Shown piece after piece: positions 12,001 through 27,000 of a DNA stretch of 64,000 nucleotides. The position numbers were made by a program, and so were the translations under genes. The DNA comes from Leptobrachium leishanense (lineage: Eukaryota; Chordata; Amphibia; Anura; Megophryidae), in NCBI GenBank assembly GCA_009667805.1, contig CM019068.1, forward strand, positions 4,075,218-4,139,217. Reading direction: 5' to 3'. The notes beneath the pieces were generated by a model. That model had not been told where the DNA came from and searched no databases. It was given only the letters and a program-made list of their open reading frames with translations. The first letter of the stretch is position 1. Each line of letters starts with the position of its first letter.

Positions 12001-15000
12001 TTATCCTTATACACCCAATAAATGGTACCACCTAGAGGGGCAGAAAATAGGGTTATGGCGGCAGCAGTTTGGTACAGGTGACTTTTTAGCACCATTTTTA
12101 TTAGTTTTCAAAACAAAATACAGTGACAGAGCTCTTGATGGTTGCCAGATCCAGCCACATTTGGAGATGTTACCATGGAGGGGATCCATCCTTCAAGCCT
12201 CTATGGAGTATAAATACCTTCATAGAGAAGGTTAGTGGGTGGCTGGGCCTTCTATGCTCATGGGCGTCTTTGTTTACCTGTTCAACCACTCTGCAGACAT
12301 AAGCGTGGACCCATCCCCCGGGGTCAGGAAAATAATCACCAGGTGCTATGGGATATTGATGGACATTGCCTGGAGGATGACTAGGGCAATCTGGGCCACC
12401 TGACCCCATGGATAAGATTAGAGGCAAAACAACAGGAGAAACAAAAATATTAAATGAATAAATAGAAAGTTCATGTTTGTGCTGCAGCATGGAGAGCTGA
12501 CCGTGCAGAAATGGGGCACACCAGCAGTGCAGGGGTTAACCTCTCTAGACACACACTCCAGGAGAAGCAGCAGCTCGGCTCGTGTAGTGATATACATTGC
12601 AGTGTGTGTGGACGGGTCCGGGAGGAGCTCACAGCATGACTTACCTGGGTCGGTCTGACCCGCATAGCCACGTGCAAGCCCAAAAAACTCGTTTTGATTT
12701 GGTTTGTTTCGGAGGAAAATTTGTTCGTCTGATATATTGTTATTGTTAAATTTTGAGCTTAATCAAGCAATAACAAATTCCCAATTATAATTACCATATA
12801 TGAAATTTCAATAGACCGTTTTCTTCCCATATATCAAAGATGAAGTGCGGCGCTGCGCGACTCTGATCGGAGGAGATGATAGAAACAACCACACCGAGAT
12901 ATGGCAGATCAACATCTAACTCGTGGTCTGTCAAACTCTAACAGTTATGGGTCGATTTGGACTCCAGCGATACAGGGGAATTGTCAGCATAATACGATGC
13001 GATTTGGCCCATAGAGACGGAACAATTAGGACCCTATTACATTTCTCTCGCACAATTTTGCACGTGCACAAAGATGCGTTAACGCGAGGGGCAAAACCCT
13101 TTGCGCTGAACGTCGTATTACAATGTCCACGCAAAAAATGTGCGTTTAACGTTTAATGCGGATGGACCTGCGTGAGCATAATGAACTGTGCGCGTCCTAT
13201 ACTTACCATTGTGAGCGCAAATGCGTTTGTGTGCTGGTGCGCGGATGGTATTACAATCTATGCGCAGGATTTAACGCACAGCGTTTGCGCATAATTTTAA
13301 CGTCTTTGAAAAGCCGGTGGTAACGGCAAATTGTAACAACCTGACCGCACCGAACTGCGGATTCACAACGGAGAACGTTGATGCGCAGTTTTTTTTTACA
13401 ATATCTGTCAAAAAGGACGGCCACTACCTTGTCTTCCGTCAGAACGTACGTCTGTTGTGCACAGTCCACACAAAAATGACGGACCTGCATAAAAAAAATG
13501 CCAGACTTACGTTGGGTTCAAAAATTACATTGCGGTCACAGATTTATGCGCGCAAAGGTAAATTGCGTGCATTTTTGCGCTTCGGTTTTACGAACGTTAT
13601 TTTTTGACGGATGAAAAAATGTGCGAGGATTTTAATACCAGCGTTAATTTTCACGCGTTAACGCTTAATGCTGTGCGCAAAAAAAAATGCGCTGCGCGAG
13701 TGTTTTTGCATTGAGAATGTAATAGGGCCCTTAATCTTTTCACCGAACGACGACAAATTGCACTGAAATTGCAGCGAAATGACTTGATTCAGTGATTGCG
13801 AATCGACCTGATTAAACGGGAAAATCTAATGTTTTAATGGAATCGAAGATTATTAATTATAAATTACCTTTTTTAAATTTCTCTTTAAAAGACCATTTAT
13901 TAAATAATTTTTTCACAGAATCCTTTTCTATTTTCCTGTTTTTTAAAATGTGTTTTTTTTGTTGGATACGGTGTAACCAATTCAATTAGTTATAATCTGA
14001 ATCGATTCGTTATATACTGATTTTGTTTCGTTCCAGATGCAGCCGATGCGCGATTTTGTATTTTGGAAATAGTTCCGAAATATGAATCGCTGAAATTTTG
14101 GAGGAAGTTTTATTCATTCAGATACGAATCTCACTCGTCTAGTTAAGACTCTAAAAGGTGACTAAATACGGATGGGTGAGAAAGGGGCGGAAAAGGAAAA
14201 TGTGCTTATTTTTAGCTCATCTGCTCATTAGGAGGAAGTTGCGAATCCACCAGAAAGTGCCTTTAATAAGGAGGTCGGCCTGAGAGAAGCTCCTGGGGAA
14301 TGGACAAATACAGTCTTTTCTCAGTGTAACATTGCGTCCCTTCATACTGACGGCAGAATCGATGAAACGTGTGGCTTGCATCAACTAAACAAGTAAAGGA
14401 GCGCCAACCTGTCAATCATTTCTTCACCTATGGGTCTGGTCTGATTGACAGGTGGGGGCTGGGCTGCCCTAACGGTACCAAAGGTGCACTGTGATGCCTC
14501 AGAGCAGAATCCAGTAATAACGAGTCTTACCTTCTCTTACAGCCTGTTTCATAATATCTTCATACAGGGGCCCCCATGGTCCCCATTGTTTACTCAACGT
14601 ATAACTGTGCAGCAGCATCGCTTTTAAATACACATCCAGGTTTCCATTCCTGTGAGCTTCTTCTACACAGGCCATTGACTTTTCCCGCATTGAAACCTGC
14701 ATGATAACACAGGCGAAATGAACGACAGGACAATGCCCAAAGCATTCACCTAACCCAAACTCATAAGCCATGCAGCTCTATGGGGAGGTGAAATGCGCCG
14801 GCGCAGGGAAAAGGATGTTACGGAACTCTCTCCTCCTTCCTCATAACAATGTAACATTGTGACCCTCCTTCGTAACAATGTGACCCTCCTTCGTAACAAT
14901 GTGACCCTCCTTCGTAACAATGTGACCCTCCTTCGTAACAATGTGACCCTCCTTCCTCATAACAATATAACAATGTGACCCTCCTTCGTAACAATGTGAC

Positions 15001-18000
15001 CCTCCTTCCTCATAACAATATAACAATGTGACCCTCCTTCGTAACAATGTGACCCTCCTTCGTAACAATGTGACCCTCCTTCGTAACAATGTGACCCTCC
15101 TTCCTCATAACAATATAACAATGTGACCCTCCTTCCTCATAACAATATAACAATGTGACCCTCCTTCCTCATAACAATATAACAATGTGACCCTCCTTCG
15201 TAACAATGTGACCCTCCTTCGTAACAATGTGACCCTCCTTCCTCATAACAATATAACAATGTGACCCTCCTTCATAACAATGTGACCCTCCTTCGTAACA
15301 ATGTGACCCTCCTTCGTAACAATGTGACCCTCCATCGTAACAATGTGACCCTCCTTCATAACAATGTGACCCTCCTTCGTAACAATGTGACCCTCCTTCA
15401 TAACAATGTGACCCTCCTTCATAACAATGTGACCCTCCTTCGTAACAATGTGACCCTCCTTCATAACAATGTGATCCCTCTTCCTCATAACAATGTAACA
15501 ATGTGATGCTGAATGCAGAGCTCGAGCTGGAGGAGGAAAATCCTTATTTACAGAAAACGTTGATCGTTTTCTCGTGTTTAACCATGGGAGCCCATTGGCT
15601 GGCGTTAACGGTGGCGAAATCCCCCACTTTGCCGATACATTCCAGTAAGGGGCCTAGTTCTAAATAAATGAAGTGCGCAGATTCTCAAAGAAGAGACATT
15701 TTCATCCAGTCGACAGAGGAAGGTTCTAACGTCACTGAGTGTCTGTGTCTGTGAGTTTGGAGGAGTTTTTTTTAGAGCTGGGGTTTGGACGGAGCTTTAT
15801 ATTAGAGGTTATTTTACATGCCTAGGGGTGCATTTTTGTACTCTTTCCTCATTGTGTGGCTCTTGTAGCTGGTAGTGGTGGCTCGCAAAGTCGACATTGT
15901 CGGCTTGTGGCGCAGAAGGTGGACATCTTGAGGTGATGTGCAGGTGCCACCAGATGACGTACAAGCACCACCAGAGGCAGATAAAAGAAAAGCACAGAAG
16001 AAAGAGAGTAGAAGAGAAAGAAAAAAGAAAGAAAAAAAAGAAAGGCAGAGGAAAGAAAAGAAAGAGGCAGAGGACAGAAAGAAAGAGGCAAAGGAAAGAA
16101 AGAAAGAGGCAAAGGAAAGAAAGAAAGAGGCAAAGGAAAGAAAGAAAGAGGCAGAGGAAAGAAAAGAAAGAGGCAGAGGACAGAAAGAAAGAGGCAAAGG
16201 AAAGAAAGAAAGAGGCAAAGGAAAGAAAGAAAGAGGCAAAGGAAAGAAAGAAAGAGGCAGAGGACAGAAAGAAAGAGGCAAAGGAAAGAAAGAAAGAGGC
16301 AAAGGAAAGAAAGAAAGAGGCAGAGGACAGAAAGAAAGAGGCAGAGGACAGAAAGAAAGAGGCAGAGGAAAGAAAGAAAGAGGCAGAGGACAGAAAGAAA
16401 GAGGCAAAGGAAAGAAAGAAAGAGGCAAAGGAAAGAAAGAAAGAGGCAGAGGACAGAAAGAAAGAGGCAGAGGACAGAAAGAAAGAGGCAAAGGAAAGAA
16501 AGAAAGAGGCAGAGGACAGAAAGAAAGAGGCAAAGGAAAGAAAGAAAGAGGCAAAGGAAAGAAAGAAAGAGGCAGAGGACAAAAAGAAAGAGGCAAAGGA
16601 AAGAAAGAAAGAGGCAGAGGACAGAAAGAAAGAGGCAAAGGAAAGAAAGAAAGAGGCAAAGGAAAGAAAGAAAGAGGCAGAGGAAAGAAAGAAAGAGGCA
16701 GAGGACAGAAAGAAAGAGGCAGAGGACAGAAAGAAAGAGGCAGAGGACAGAAAGAAAGAGGCAAAGGAAAGAAAGAAAGAGGCAGAGGACAGAAAGAAAG
16801 AGGCAAAGGAAAGAAAGAAAGATGCAAAGGAAAGAAAGAAAGAGGCAGAGGACAGAAAGAAAGAGGCAGAGGACAGAAAAGAAAGAGGCAGAGGACAGAA
16901 AAAAGAGGCAGAGGAAATAAAAGGAAGAGGAAATAAAATGAAGAGGCAGAGGATAGAAAAAAGAGGAAGAGGAAAGAAAAGAAAGAGGCAGAGGAAATAA
17001 AAGAAAGAGGCAGAGGACAGAAAGAAAATCCTCTGCAAATCCTCCATCCCTGTGATATTGGGGGGTTATGCCGTCTGTGCTGTGTGGGATTGCTCTATAC
17101 ACTGGGTTTTTTTCTCTGCTGGGATCTGCTGCACAGGTGCTTTCTGATGAATTCAGAGTGGGTGGATGTGACGAGACACCCTTGAGCTCTGCTCGATAGT
17201 AATAAGTTTAAGGTTACTGTTCGTTTCTGTGTAAGATGTGAATTATCTGTTAAATCTGTAATGTCCATGCTGTGTTTGCCAGCCCCCCCCCCCTTCTGGA
17301 GACGCGTTTGAGTGGTCATGGTTTGCCTAGACAGACATTGCCGCTCTATCACACTGCTCTGCCTTTGTGCTCTTATCTGCATTGTTCATGGCCACCTTGT
17401 GATTGCTCTGCTCTGTTGTTTCATGTTTGGAATTTGGGTTGGGTTATTATGACTGGAGGCTGGGATTCACCAGAGGAAGAGGAGGGGGCGCCGAGGTGTC
17501 ATCTTCCATTGGTCTCCAGGTTTTTCCTTGCACTGTATCTATTCGCTTCCTATGTTTCATTAACCTCTGTCTGTTTTACCCCAATCTCTGCGTGCTGCCT
17601 CATTTCTGAGGATGCTATCATCGCCCGTTTTTAAGCTTCACCTATGGTCTGGCTGGTGGGAGAATGGGGGTCCGGCAGCAGATGTGACCCAGCAGAATTT
17701 TATTTTTAATGGGTTAATGTGGGGTCTTTCACGTCACAGAGCGGCGCTTTATTTAAAGCACAATGACTAATAGCAACGCAGGGGCCCGGACATCATCAGG
17801 CACTTACCTTCTACAATGGCTACTCACCTCAAGAGGGCGGTTCTGCATATGAAATGCGATGTTAGCTAGCGCTGTTAGGGCATACCTGGGGTTTGTTCGG
17901 GCCTGTGTAACATACCGGAGAGGTGTTATTAGCTCCAGATAAAGCACACTCACACAACACATTCCACTTCATTTCACAATGGTCATAACATTATACCTCC

Positions 18001-21000
18001 GCTCCCTCTCTTCTCTTACGCACAGGGCCAGGAAGCCCCCCCCCCCGACAGAATCCTCAGCCACCCCCCCCCCCGGAAAACATACTGGCAACGGGAGAAA
18101 TAAATAGGAAGATGAACCCCAAAAAACGCTTCAATAGATCCCAATAGCTTTAAAATATCTAGTTTTTAAGAATCAGTAGCTGAAATAAAAACAAACTTGT
18201 TTATTATTAAACTTTATTTATATAGCGCCAGCATATTCCGCAGCGCTGAACAATGGGCATGATACAATACATTGTTACAAAACACTGAGACTCAACAGCA
18301 TTTGATAAACCAGTGCAGGAGGAAACGAGGGCCCCATTCCCATGGGATTCCTGTTCTGTTCATTACAATCAATAAGTGGCGCGCATGTACGAGAAGAACC
18401 CTCTGCTGATTGCGGGGGAGGGGAGAGCAGAGGAGGAGGTAAGGAGCCATCATATTGCCTTAATGTCTGGAATGCTTTGTGGAGCTCAGAGCTTGTGTGC
18501 GGCTCTTCAACATGTGAAGGCATTATGTGACTCTCCATTACCAGCAGGGGGTGCTGTAACATGTCCCAACCTGTCACCTGTGACCTGGCCTCGCCCGCTT
18601 ACCTTCAGTGACAAGGAATAGCCCTGTGGGTTGAAGCAGCCCGTCTGCTGGTCTTGGATGGTAGAGAACCAGACCAGGGTTTGATCCTGGATGCTCTCAT
18701 CGATCTGAACGTACTCGCTGAGTTCATTAAGCGCCGAGTAAACTGTAACCGTTACCCTGTAATAGAGCCGGATTCTGCATGATCTGCTCCCACACCGCGT
18801 GCAACCGATAACATTACATCTCACCCTCCACCAGCAAACACCACACAACATCCAAAGCTTCCCAGGTCAATGGAAACAGACCATTAACCTGCTCATATCA
18901 AGCAGGCTGCTGGATCAGCCGCACCGTGAGCGCCGCGACAGACAGGAATCCGAACTCACCATGAATTTCCACTGCTGCTTGTGCTATAGAAGGTTCCATA
19001 AGCTCCAGTAAAGCCCCAGCAATTCCACAAGCGCTGAATCCCTGTGCAAGAAAACTGACGTTATTCCCAACATGAAAAAAAAACGTTTATTCAGCTCGAA
19101 AAGATCTATGGACAAACAAAGTGACGCGAAAAAAGCGACCACAGAACCAGCGTCCGGTCAATGCGTATTGTGAGACAGAGCGGAGGAACCAGCGTCCGTT
19201 CACTGCGTATTGTGAGACGGAGCGGAGGAACCAGCGTCCGTTCACTGCGTATTGTGAGACGGAGCGGAGGAACCAGCGTCCGTTCAATACGTATTGTGAG
19301 ACGGAGCGGAGGAACCAGCGTCCGTTCAATACGTATTGTGAGACGGAGCGGAGGAACCAGCGTCCGTTCAATGCGTATTGTGAGACGGAGCGGAGGAACC
19401 AGCGTCCGTTCAATGCGTATTGTGAGACGGAGCGGAGGAACCAGCGTCCGTTCACTGCGTATTATGAGACAGAGCGGAAAAACCAGCGTCCGTTCACTGC
19501 GTATTGTGAGACGGAGCGGAGGAACCAGCGTCCGTTCTCTGCGTATTGTGAGACGGAGCGGAGGAACCAGCGTCCGTTCACTGCGTATTGTGAGACGGAG
19601 CGGAGGAACCAGCGTCTGTTCACTGCGTATTGTGAGACGGAGCGGAAGAACCAGCGTCCGTTCACTGCGTATTGTGAGACGGAGCGGAAGAACCAGCGTC
19701 CGTTCACTGCGTATTGTGAGACGAAGCGGAAGAACCAGCGTCTGTTCACTGCGTATTGTGAGACGAAGCGAAGAACCAGCGTCTGTTCACTGCGTATTGT
19801 GAGACGGAGCGGAACCAGCGTCTGTTCACTGCGTATTGTGAGACGGAGCGGAGAACCAGCGTCTGTTCACTGCGTATTGTGAGACGAAGCGGAAGAACCA
19901 GCGTCCGTTCACTGCGTATTGTGAGACGGAGCGGAAGAACCAGCGTCCGTTCACTGCGTATTGTGAGACGGAGCGGAGGAACCAGCGTCCGTTCACTGCG
20001 TATTGTGAGACGGAGCGGAGGAAGCGTCCGTTCACTGCGTATTGTGAGACGGAGCGGAAGAACCAGCGTCTGTTCACTGCGTATTGTGAGACGAAGCGGA
20101 AGAACCAGCGTCTGTTCACTGCGTATTGTGAGACGGAGCGGAAGAACCAGCGTCCGTTCACTGCGTATTGTGAGACGGAGCGGAAGAACCAGCGTCCGTT
20201 CACTGCGTATTGTGAGACGGAGCGGAGGAACCAGCGTCTGTTCAATGCGTATTGTGCGACGGAGCGGAGGAACCAGCGTCTGTTCACTGCGTATTGTGAG
20301 ACGGATCGGAGGAACCAGCGTCCGTTCACTGCGTATTGTGAGACGGAGCGGAGGAACCAGCGTCCGTTCACTGCGTATTGTGAGACGGAACGGAGGAACC
20401 AGCGTCCGTTCACTGCGTATTGTGAGACGGAGCGGAGGAACCAGCGTCCGTTCACTGCGTATTGTGAGACGGAGCTGAGGAACCAGCGTCCGTTCACTGC
20501 GTATTGTGAGACGGAGCTGAGGAACCAGCGTCCGTTCAATGCGTATTGTGAGACGGAGCGGAGGAACCAGCGTCCGTTCAATGCGTATTGTGAGACGGAG
20601 CGGAAGAACCAGCGTCCGTTCACTGCGTATTGTGAGACGGAACGGAGGAACCAGCGTCCGTTCACTGCGTATTGTGAGACGGAGCGGAGGAACCAGCGTC
20701 CGTTCACTGCATATTGTGAGACGGAACGGAGGAACCAGCGTCTGTTCACTGCGTATTGTGAGACGGAGCGGAGGAACCAGCGTCTGTTCACTGCGTATTG
20801 CGAGACGGAGCGGAGGAACCAGCGTCTGTTCACTGCGTATTGTGAGACGGAGCGGAAGAACCAGCGTCTGTTCACTGCGTATTGTGAGACGAAGCGGAAG
20901 AACCAGCGTCTGTTCACTGCGTATTGTGAGACGGAGCGGAGGAACAAGCGTCTGTTCACTGCGTATTGCGAGACGGAGCGGAAGAACCAGCGTCCGTTCA

Positions 21001-24000
21001 CTGCGTATTGTGAGACGGAGCGGAGGAACCAGCGTCTGTTCACTGCGTATTGTGAGACGGAGCGGAAGAACCAGCGTCCGTTCACTGCGTATTGTGAGAC
21101 GAAGCGGAAGAACCAGCGTCTGTTCTCTGCGTATTGTGAGACGGAGTGGAAGAACCAGCGTCTGTTCACTGCGTATTGTGAGACGAAGCGGAAGAACCAG
21201 CGTCTGTTCTCTGCGTATTGTGAGACGGAGTGGAAGAACCAGCGTCTGTTCACTGCGTATTGTGAGACGGAGCGGAAGAACCAGCGTCTGTTCTCTGCGT
21301 ATTGTGAGACGGAGTGGAAGAACCAGCGTCTGTTCACTGCGTATTGTGAGACGAAGCGGAAGAACCAGCGTCTGTTCACTGCGTATTGTGAGACGGAGCG
21401 GAAGAACCAGCGTCCGTTCACTGCGTATTGTGAGACGGAGTGGAAGAACCAGCGTCTGTTCTCTGCGTATTGTGAGACGGAGCGGAAGAACCAGCGTCCG
21501 TTCACTGCGTATTGTGAGACGAAGCGGAAGAACCAGCGTCTGTTCACTGCGTATTGTGAGACGGAGCGGAAGAACCAGCGTCCGTTCACTGCGTATTGTG
21601 AGACGGAGCGGAAGAACCAGCGTCTGTTCACTGCGTATTGTGAGACGGAGCGGAAGAACCAGCGTCTGTTCACTGCGTATTGTGAGACGGAGCGGAGGAA
21701 CCAGCGTCCGTTCACTGCGTATTGTGAGACGGAGCGGAAGAACCAGCGTCTGTTCACTGCGTATTGTGAGACGAAGCGGAAGAACCAGCGTCCGTTCACT
21801 GCGTATTGTGAGACGGAGCGGAAGAACCAGCGTCTGTTCACTGCGTATTGTGAGACGAAGCGGAAGAACCAGCGTCCGTTCACTGCGTATTGTGAGACAG
21901 AGCTGAGGAACCAACGTCCGTTCAAAGCGTATTGTGAGACGGAGCGGAGGAACCAGCGTCCGTTCACTGCGTATTGTGAGACGGAGCGGAGGAACCAGCG
22001 TCTGTTCACTGCGTATTGTGAGACGAAGCGGACGAACCAGCGTCCGTTCACTGCGTATTGTGAGACGGAGCGGAAGAACCAGCGTCTGTTCACTGCGTAT
22101 TGTGAGACGAAGCGGAAGAACGCGTCCGTTCACTGCGTATTGTGAGACGGAGCGGAAGAACCAGCGTCTGTTCACTGCGTATTGTGAGACGAAGCGGAAG
22201 AACCAGCGTCCGTTCACTGCGTATTGTGAGACGGGCGGAAGAACAGCGTCCGTTCACTGCGTATTGTGAGACGGAGCGGAGGACCAGCGTGTCATTGCGT
22301 ATTGTGAGACGGAGCGGAAGAACAGCGTCGTTCACTGCGTATTGTGAGACGGAGCGGAGGAAACAGGTGTTCACACTGCGTATTGTGAGACGGAGCGGAG
22401 GAACAGCGTCCGTTCACTGCGTATTGTGGAGACGGAGCGGAAGAACCAGCGTCCGTTCACTGCGTATTGTGAGACGGAGAGGAGACCAGCGTTGTCACTG
22501 CGTATTGTGAGACGGAGCGGAGGAACCAGCGTCTGTTTCTGCGTATTGTGAGACGGAGCGGAGGAACCAGCGTCCGTTCACTGCGTATTGTGAGACGGAG
22601 CGGAGGAACCAGCGTCTGTTCACTGCGTATTGCGAGACGGAGCGGAAGAACCAGCTTCTGTTCACTGCGTATTGCGAGACGGAGCGGAAGAACCAGCTTC
22701 TGTTCACTGCGTATTGCGAGACGGAGCGGAGGAACCAGCGTCCATTCAATGCGTATTGTGAGACGGAGCGGAGGAACCAGCGTCTGTTCACTGCGTATTG
22801 TGAGACGGAGCGGAAGAACCAGCGTCCGTTCAATGCGTATTGTGAGACGAAGCGGAAGAACCAGCGTCTGTTCACTGCGTATTGTGAGACGGAGCGGAAG
22901 AACCAGCGTCCGTTCACTGCGTATTGTGAGACGGAGCGGAGGAACCAGCGTCCGTTCACTGCGTATTGTGAGACGGAGCGGAAGAACCAGCGTCTGTTCT
23001 CTGCGTATTGTGAGACGGAGCGGAGGAACCAACGTCCGTTCACTGCGTATTGTGAGACGGAGCGGAGGAACTAGCGTCCGTTCACTGCGTATTGTGAGAC
23101 GGAGCGGAGGAACCAGCGTCCGTTCACTGCGTATTGTGAGACAGAGCTGAGGAACCAACGTCCGTTCAAAGCGTATTGTGAGACGGAGCGGAGGAACCAG
23201 CGTCTGTTCACTGCGTATTGTGAGACGGAGCGGAGGAACCAGCGTCCGTTCACTGCGTATTGTGAGACGGAGCGGAGGAACCAGCGTCTGTTCACTGCGT
23301 ATTGTGAGACGGAGCGGAAGAACCAGCGTCCGTTCACTGCGTATTGTGAGACGGAGCGGAGGAACCAGCGTCTGTTCTCTGCGTATTGTGAGACGGAGCG
23401 GAGAACCAGCGTCATTCTCTGCGTATTGTGAGACGGAGCGGAGGAACCAGCGTCTGTTCTGCGTATTGAGACGGAGCGGAGGAACCAGCGTCTGTTCACT
23501 GCGTATTGTGAGACGGAGCGGAAGAACCAGCGTCCGTTCACTGCGTATTGTGAGACGGAGCGGAAGAACCAGCGTCCGTTCAATGCGTATTGTGAGACGG
23601 AGCGGAGGAACCAGCGTCCGTTCACTGCGTATTGTGAGACAGAGCTGAGGAACCAACGTCCGTTCACTGCGTATTGTGAGACGGAGCGGAGGAACCAGCG
23701 TCCGTTCACTGCGTATTGTGAGACGGAGCGGAGGAACCAGCGTCCGTTCACTGCGTATTGTGAGACGGAGCGGAGGAACCAGCGTCCGTTCACTGCGTAT
23801 TGTGAGACGGAGCGGAAGAACCAGCGTCCGTTCACTGCGTATTGTGAGACGGAGCGGAGGAACCAGCGTCTGTTCTCTGCGTATTGTGAGACGGAGCGGA
23901 GGAACCAGCGTCCATTCAATGCGTATTGTGAGACGGAGCGGAGGAACCAGCGTCTGTTCACTGCGTATTGTGAGACGGAGCGGAAGAACCAGCGTCCGTT

Positions 24001-27000
24001 CACTGCGTATTGTGAGACGGAGCGGAAGAACCAGCGTCTGTTCTCTGCGTATTGTGAGACGGAGCGGAGGAACCAGCGTCCATTCTCTGCGTATTGTGAG
24101 ACGGAGCGGAGGAACCAGCGTCTGTTCTCTGCGTATTGTGAGACGGAGCGGAGGAACCAGCGTCTGTTCTCTGCGTATTGTGAGACGGAGCGGAGGAACC
24201 AGCGTCCGTTCACTGCGTATTGTGAGACGGAGCGGAGGAACCAGCGTCCGTTCACTGCGTATTGTGAGACAGAGCGGAAGAACCAGCGTCCGTTCACTGC
24301 GTATTGTGAGACGGAGCGGAGGAACCAGCGTCCGTTCAAAGCGTATTGTGAGACGGAGCGGAGGAACCAGCGTCCGTTCACTGCGTATTGTGAGACGGAG
24401 CGGAAGAACCAGCGTCTGTTCACTGCGTATTGTGAGACGAAGCGGAAGAACCAGCGTCTGTTCTCTGCGTATTGTGAGACGGAGCGGAGGAACCAGCATC
24501 CGTTCACTGCGTATTGTGAGACGGAGCGGAGGAACCAGCGTCTGTTCTCTGCGTATTGTGAGACGGAGCGGAGGAACCAGCGTCCGTTCACTGCGTATTG
24601 TGAGACGGAGCGGAGGAACCAGCGTCTGTTCTCTCGTGGATGGTCCGTCTTGTGAGACGGAGCGGAGGAACCAGCGTCCGTTCACTGCGTATGCGAGACG
24701 GAGAGGGGAGACCGTTCATGTTCACTGCGTATTGTGAGACGGAGCGCAGAGGAACCAGCGTTTCTCACTGCGTATTGTGAGACGGAGCGGAGGAACCAGG
24801 TTACTGCGTATTGTGAGACGGAGCGGAGGAACCAGCGTCCGTTCACTGCGTATTGTGAGACGGAGCGGAAGAACCAGTCTCGTCTGCTAGCAGCTGCGTA
24901 TTGTGCGAGAGCAGAGAGCGGAGGAACCAGCGTCTGTTCACTGCGTATTGGAGAGACGGAGCGCGATGAACTAGCGTCAGCGTTCCCGTGTGCGTATTGT
25001 AGAAGGAGACGGAGAGAGAGAACCAGCGTCCGTTCAATTTGTATTACAGTGAGACGAAGCGGCGGAAGAACCAGCGTCCGGTTCACTGCGTATTGTGAGA
25101 CGGAGTGGAAGAACCAGCGTCTGTTCACTGCGTATTGTGAGACGAAGCGGAAGAACCAGCGTCTGTTCACTGCGTATTGTGAGACGGAGCGGAAGAACCA
25201 GCGTCCGTTCACTGCGTATTGTGAGACGGAGTGGAAGAACCAGCGTCTGTTCACTGCGTATTGTGAGACGAAGCGGAAGAACCAGCGTCTGTTCACTGCG
25301 TATTGTGAGACGGAGCGGAAGAACCAGCGTCTGTTCTCTGCGTATTGTGAGACGGAGCGGAGGAACCAACGTCCGTTCACTGCGTATTGTGAGACGGAGC
25401 GGAGGAACTAGCGTCCGTTCACTGCGTATTGTGAGACAGAGCTGAGGAACCAACGTCCGTTCAAAGCGTATTGTGAGACGGAGCGGAAGAACCAGCATCC
25501 GTTCACTGCGTATTGTGAGACGGAGCGGAGGAACCAGCGTCTGTTCACTGCGTATTGTGAGACGGAGCGGAGGAACCAGCGTCCGTTCAATGCGTATTGT
25601 GAGACGGAGCGGAGGAACCAGCGTCTGTTCACTGCGTATTGTGAGACGGAGCGGAGGAACCAGCGTCCGTTCAAAGCGTATTGTGAGACGGAGCGGAGGA
25701 ACCAGCGTCCGTTCACTGCGTATTGTGAGACGGAGCGGAGGAACCAGCGTCCGTTCACTGCGTATTGTGAGACGGAGCGGAAGAACCAGCATCCGTTCAC
25801 TGCGTATTGTGAGACGGAGCGGAGGAACCAGCGTCCGTTCACTGCGTATTGTGAGACGGAGCGGAGGAACCAGCGTCCGTTCACTGCGTATTGTGAGACA
25901 GAGCTGAGGAACCAACGTCCGTTCAAAGCGTATTGTGAGACGGAGCGGAGGAACCAGCGTCCGTTCACTGCGTATTGTGAGACGGAGCGGAGGAACCAGC
26001 GTCCGTTCACTGCGTATTGTGAGACGGAGCGGAGGAACCAGCGTCCGTTCACTGCGTATTGTGAGATGGAGCGGAAGAACCAGCATCCGTTCACTGCGTA
26101 TTGTGAGACGGAGCGGAGGAACCAGCGTCTGTTCTCTGCGTATTGTGAGACGGAGCGGAGGAACCAGCGTCTGTTCACTGCGTATTGTGAGACGGAGCGG
26201 AGGAACCAGCGTCCGTTCACTGCGTATTGTGAGACGGAGCGGAGGAACCAACGTCTGTTCACTGCGTATTGCGAGACGGAGCGGAGGAACCAGCGTCCAT
26301 TCAATGCGTATTGTGAGACGGAGCGGAGGAACCAGCGTCTGTTCACTGCGTATTGTGAGACGGAGCGGAAGAACCAGCGTCCGTTCACTGCGTATTGTGA
26401 GACGGAGCGGAAGAACCAGCGTCTGTTCTCTGCGTATTGTGAGACTGAGCGGAGGAACCAGCGTCTGTTCACTGCGTATTGTGAGACGGAGCGGAAGAAC
26501 CAGCGTCCGTTCACTGCGTATTGTGAGACGGAGCGGAGGAACCAGCGTCCATTCTCTGCGTATTGTGAGACGGAGCGGAGGAACCAGTGTCTGTTCTCTG
26601 CGTATTGTGAGACGGAGCGGAGGAACCAGCGTCTGTTCTCTGCGTATTGTGAGACGGAGCGGAGGAACCAGCGTCCGTTCACTGCGTATTGTGAGACAGA
26701 GCGGAAGAACCAGCGTCCGTTCACTGCGTATTGTGAGACGGAGCGGAGGAACCAGCGTCCGTTCACTGCGTATTGTGAGACGGAGCGGAGGAACCAACGT
26801 CCGTTCACTGCGTATTGTGAGACGGAGCGGAGGAACCAACGTCCGTTCACTGCGTATTGTGAGACGGAGCGGAGGAACCAGCGTCCATTCACTGCGTATT
26901 GCGAGACGGAGCAGAGCAACCAGCGTCCGTTCACTGCGTATTGTGAGACGGAGCGGAGGAACCAGCATCCGTTCTCTGCGTATTGTGAGACGGAGCAGAG

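Noticed and set aside
14826..15505. CRISPR-like regular repeats
   Set aside because: Units are contiguous with no unique spacers, and the host is a eukaryote.
15809..17102. Lys/Glu/Arg-rich and Phe/Ser/Leu-rich proteins of 330-420 residues on opposite strands
   Set aside because: Both are translations of the 21-bp purine-rich repeat. No codon bias or homologous domain was seen.
19746..22217. Very long open frame (about 820 codons) over the 42-bp array, and similar ones up to 27605 on both strands
   Set aside because: The unit length is a multiple of three, so every frame without a stop in one unit stays open. There is no start context or domain, and it lies within an intron of a gene whose exons flank it.
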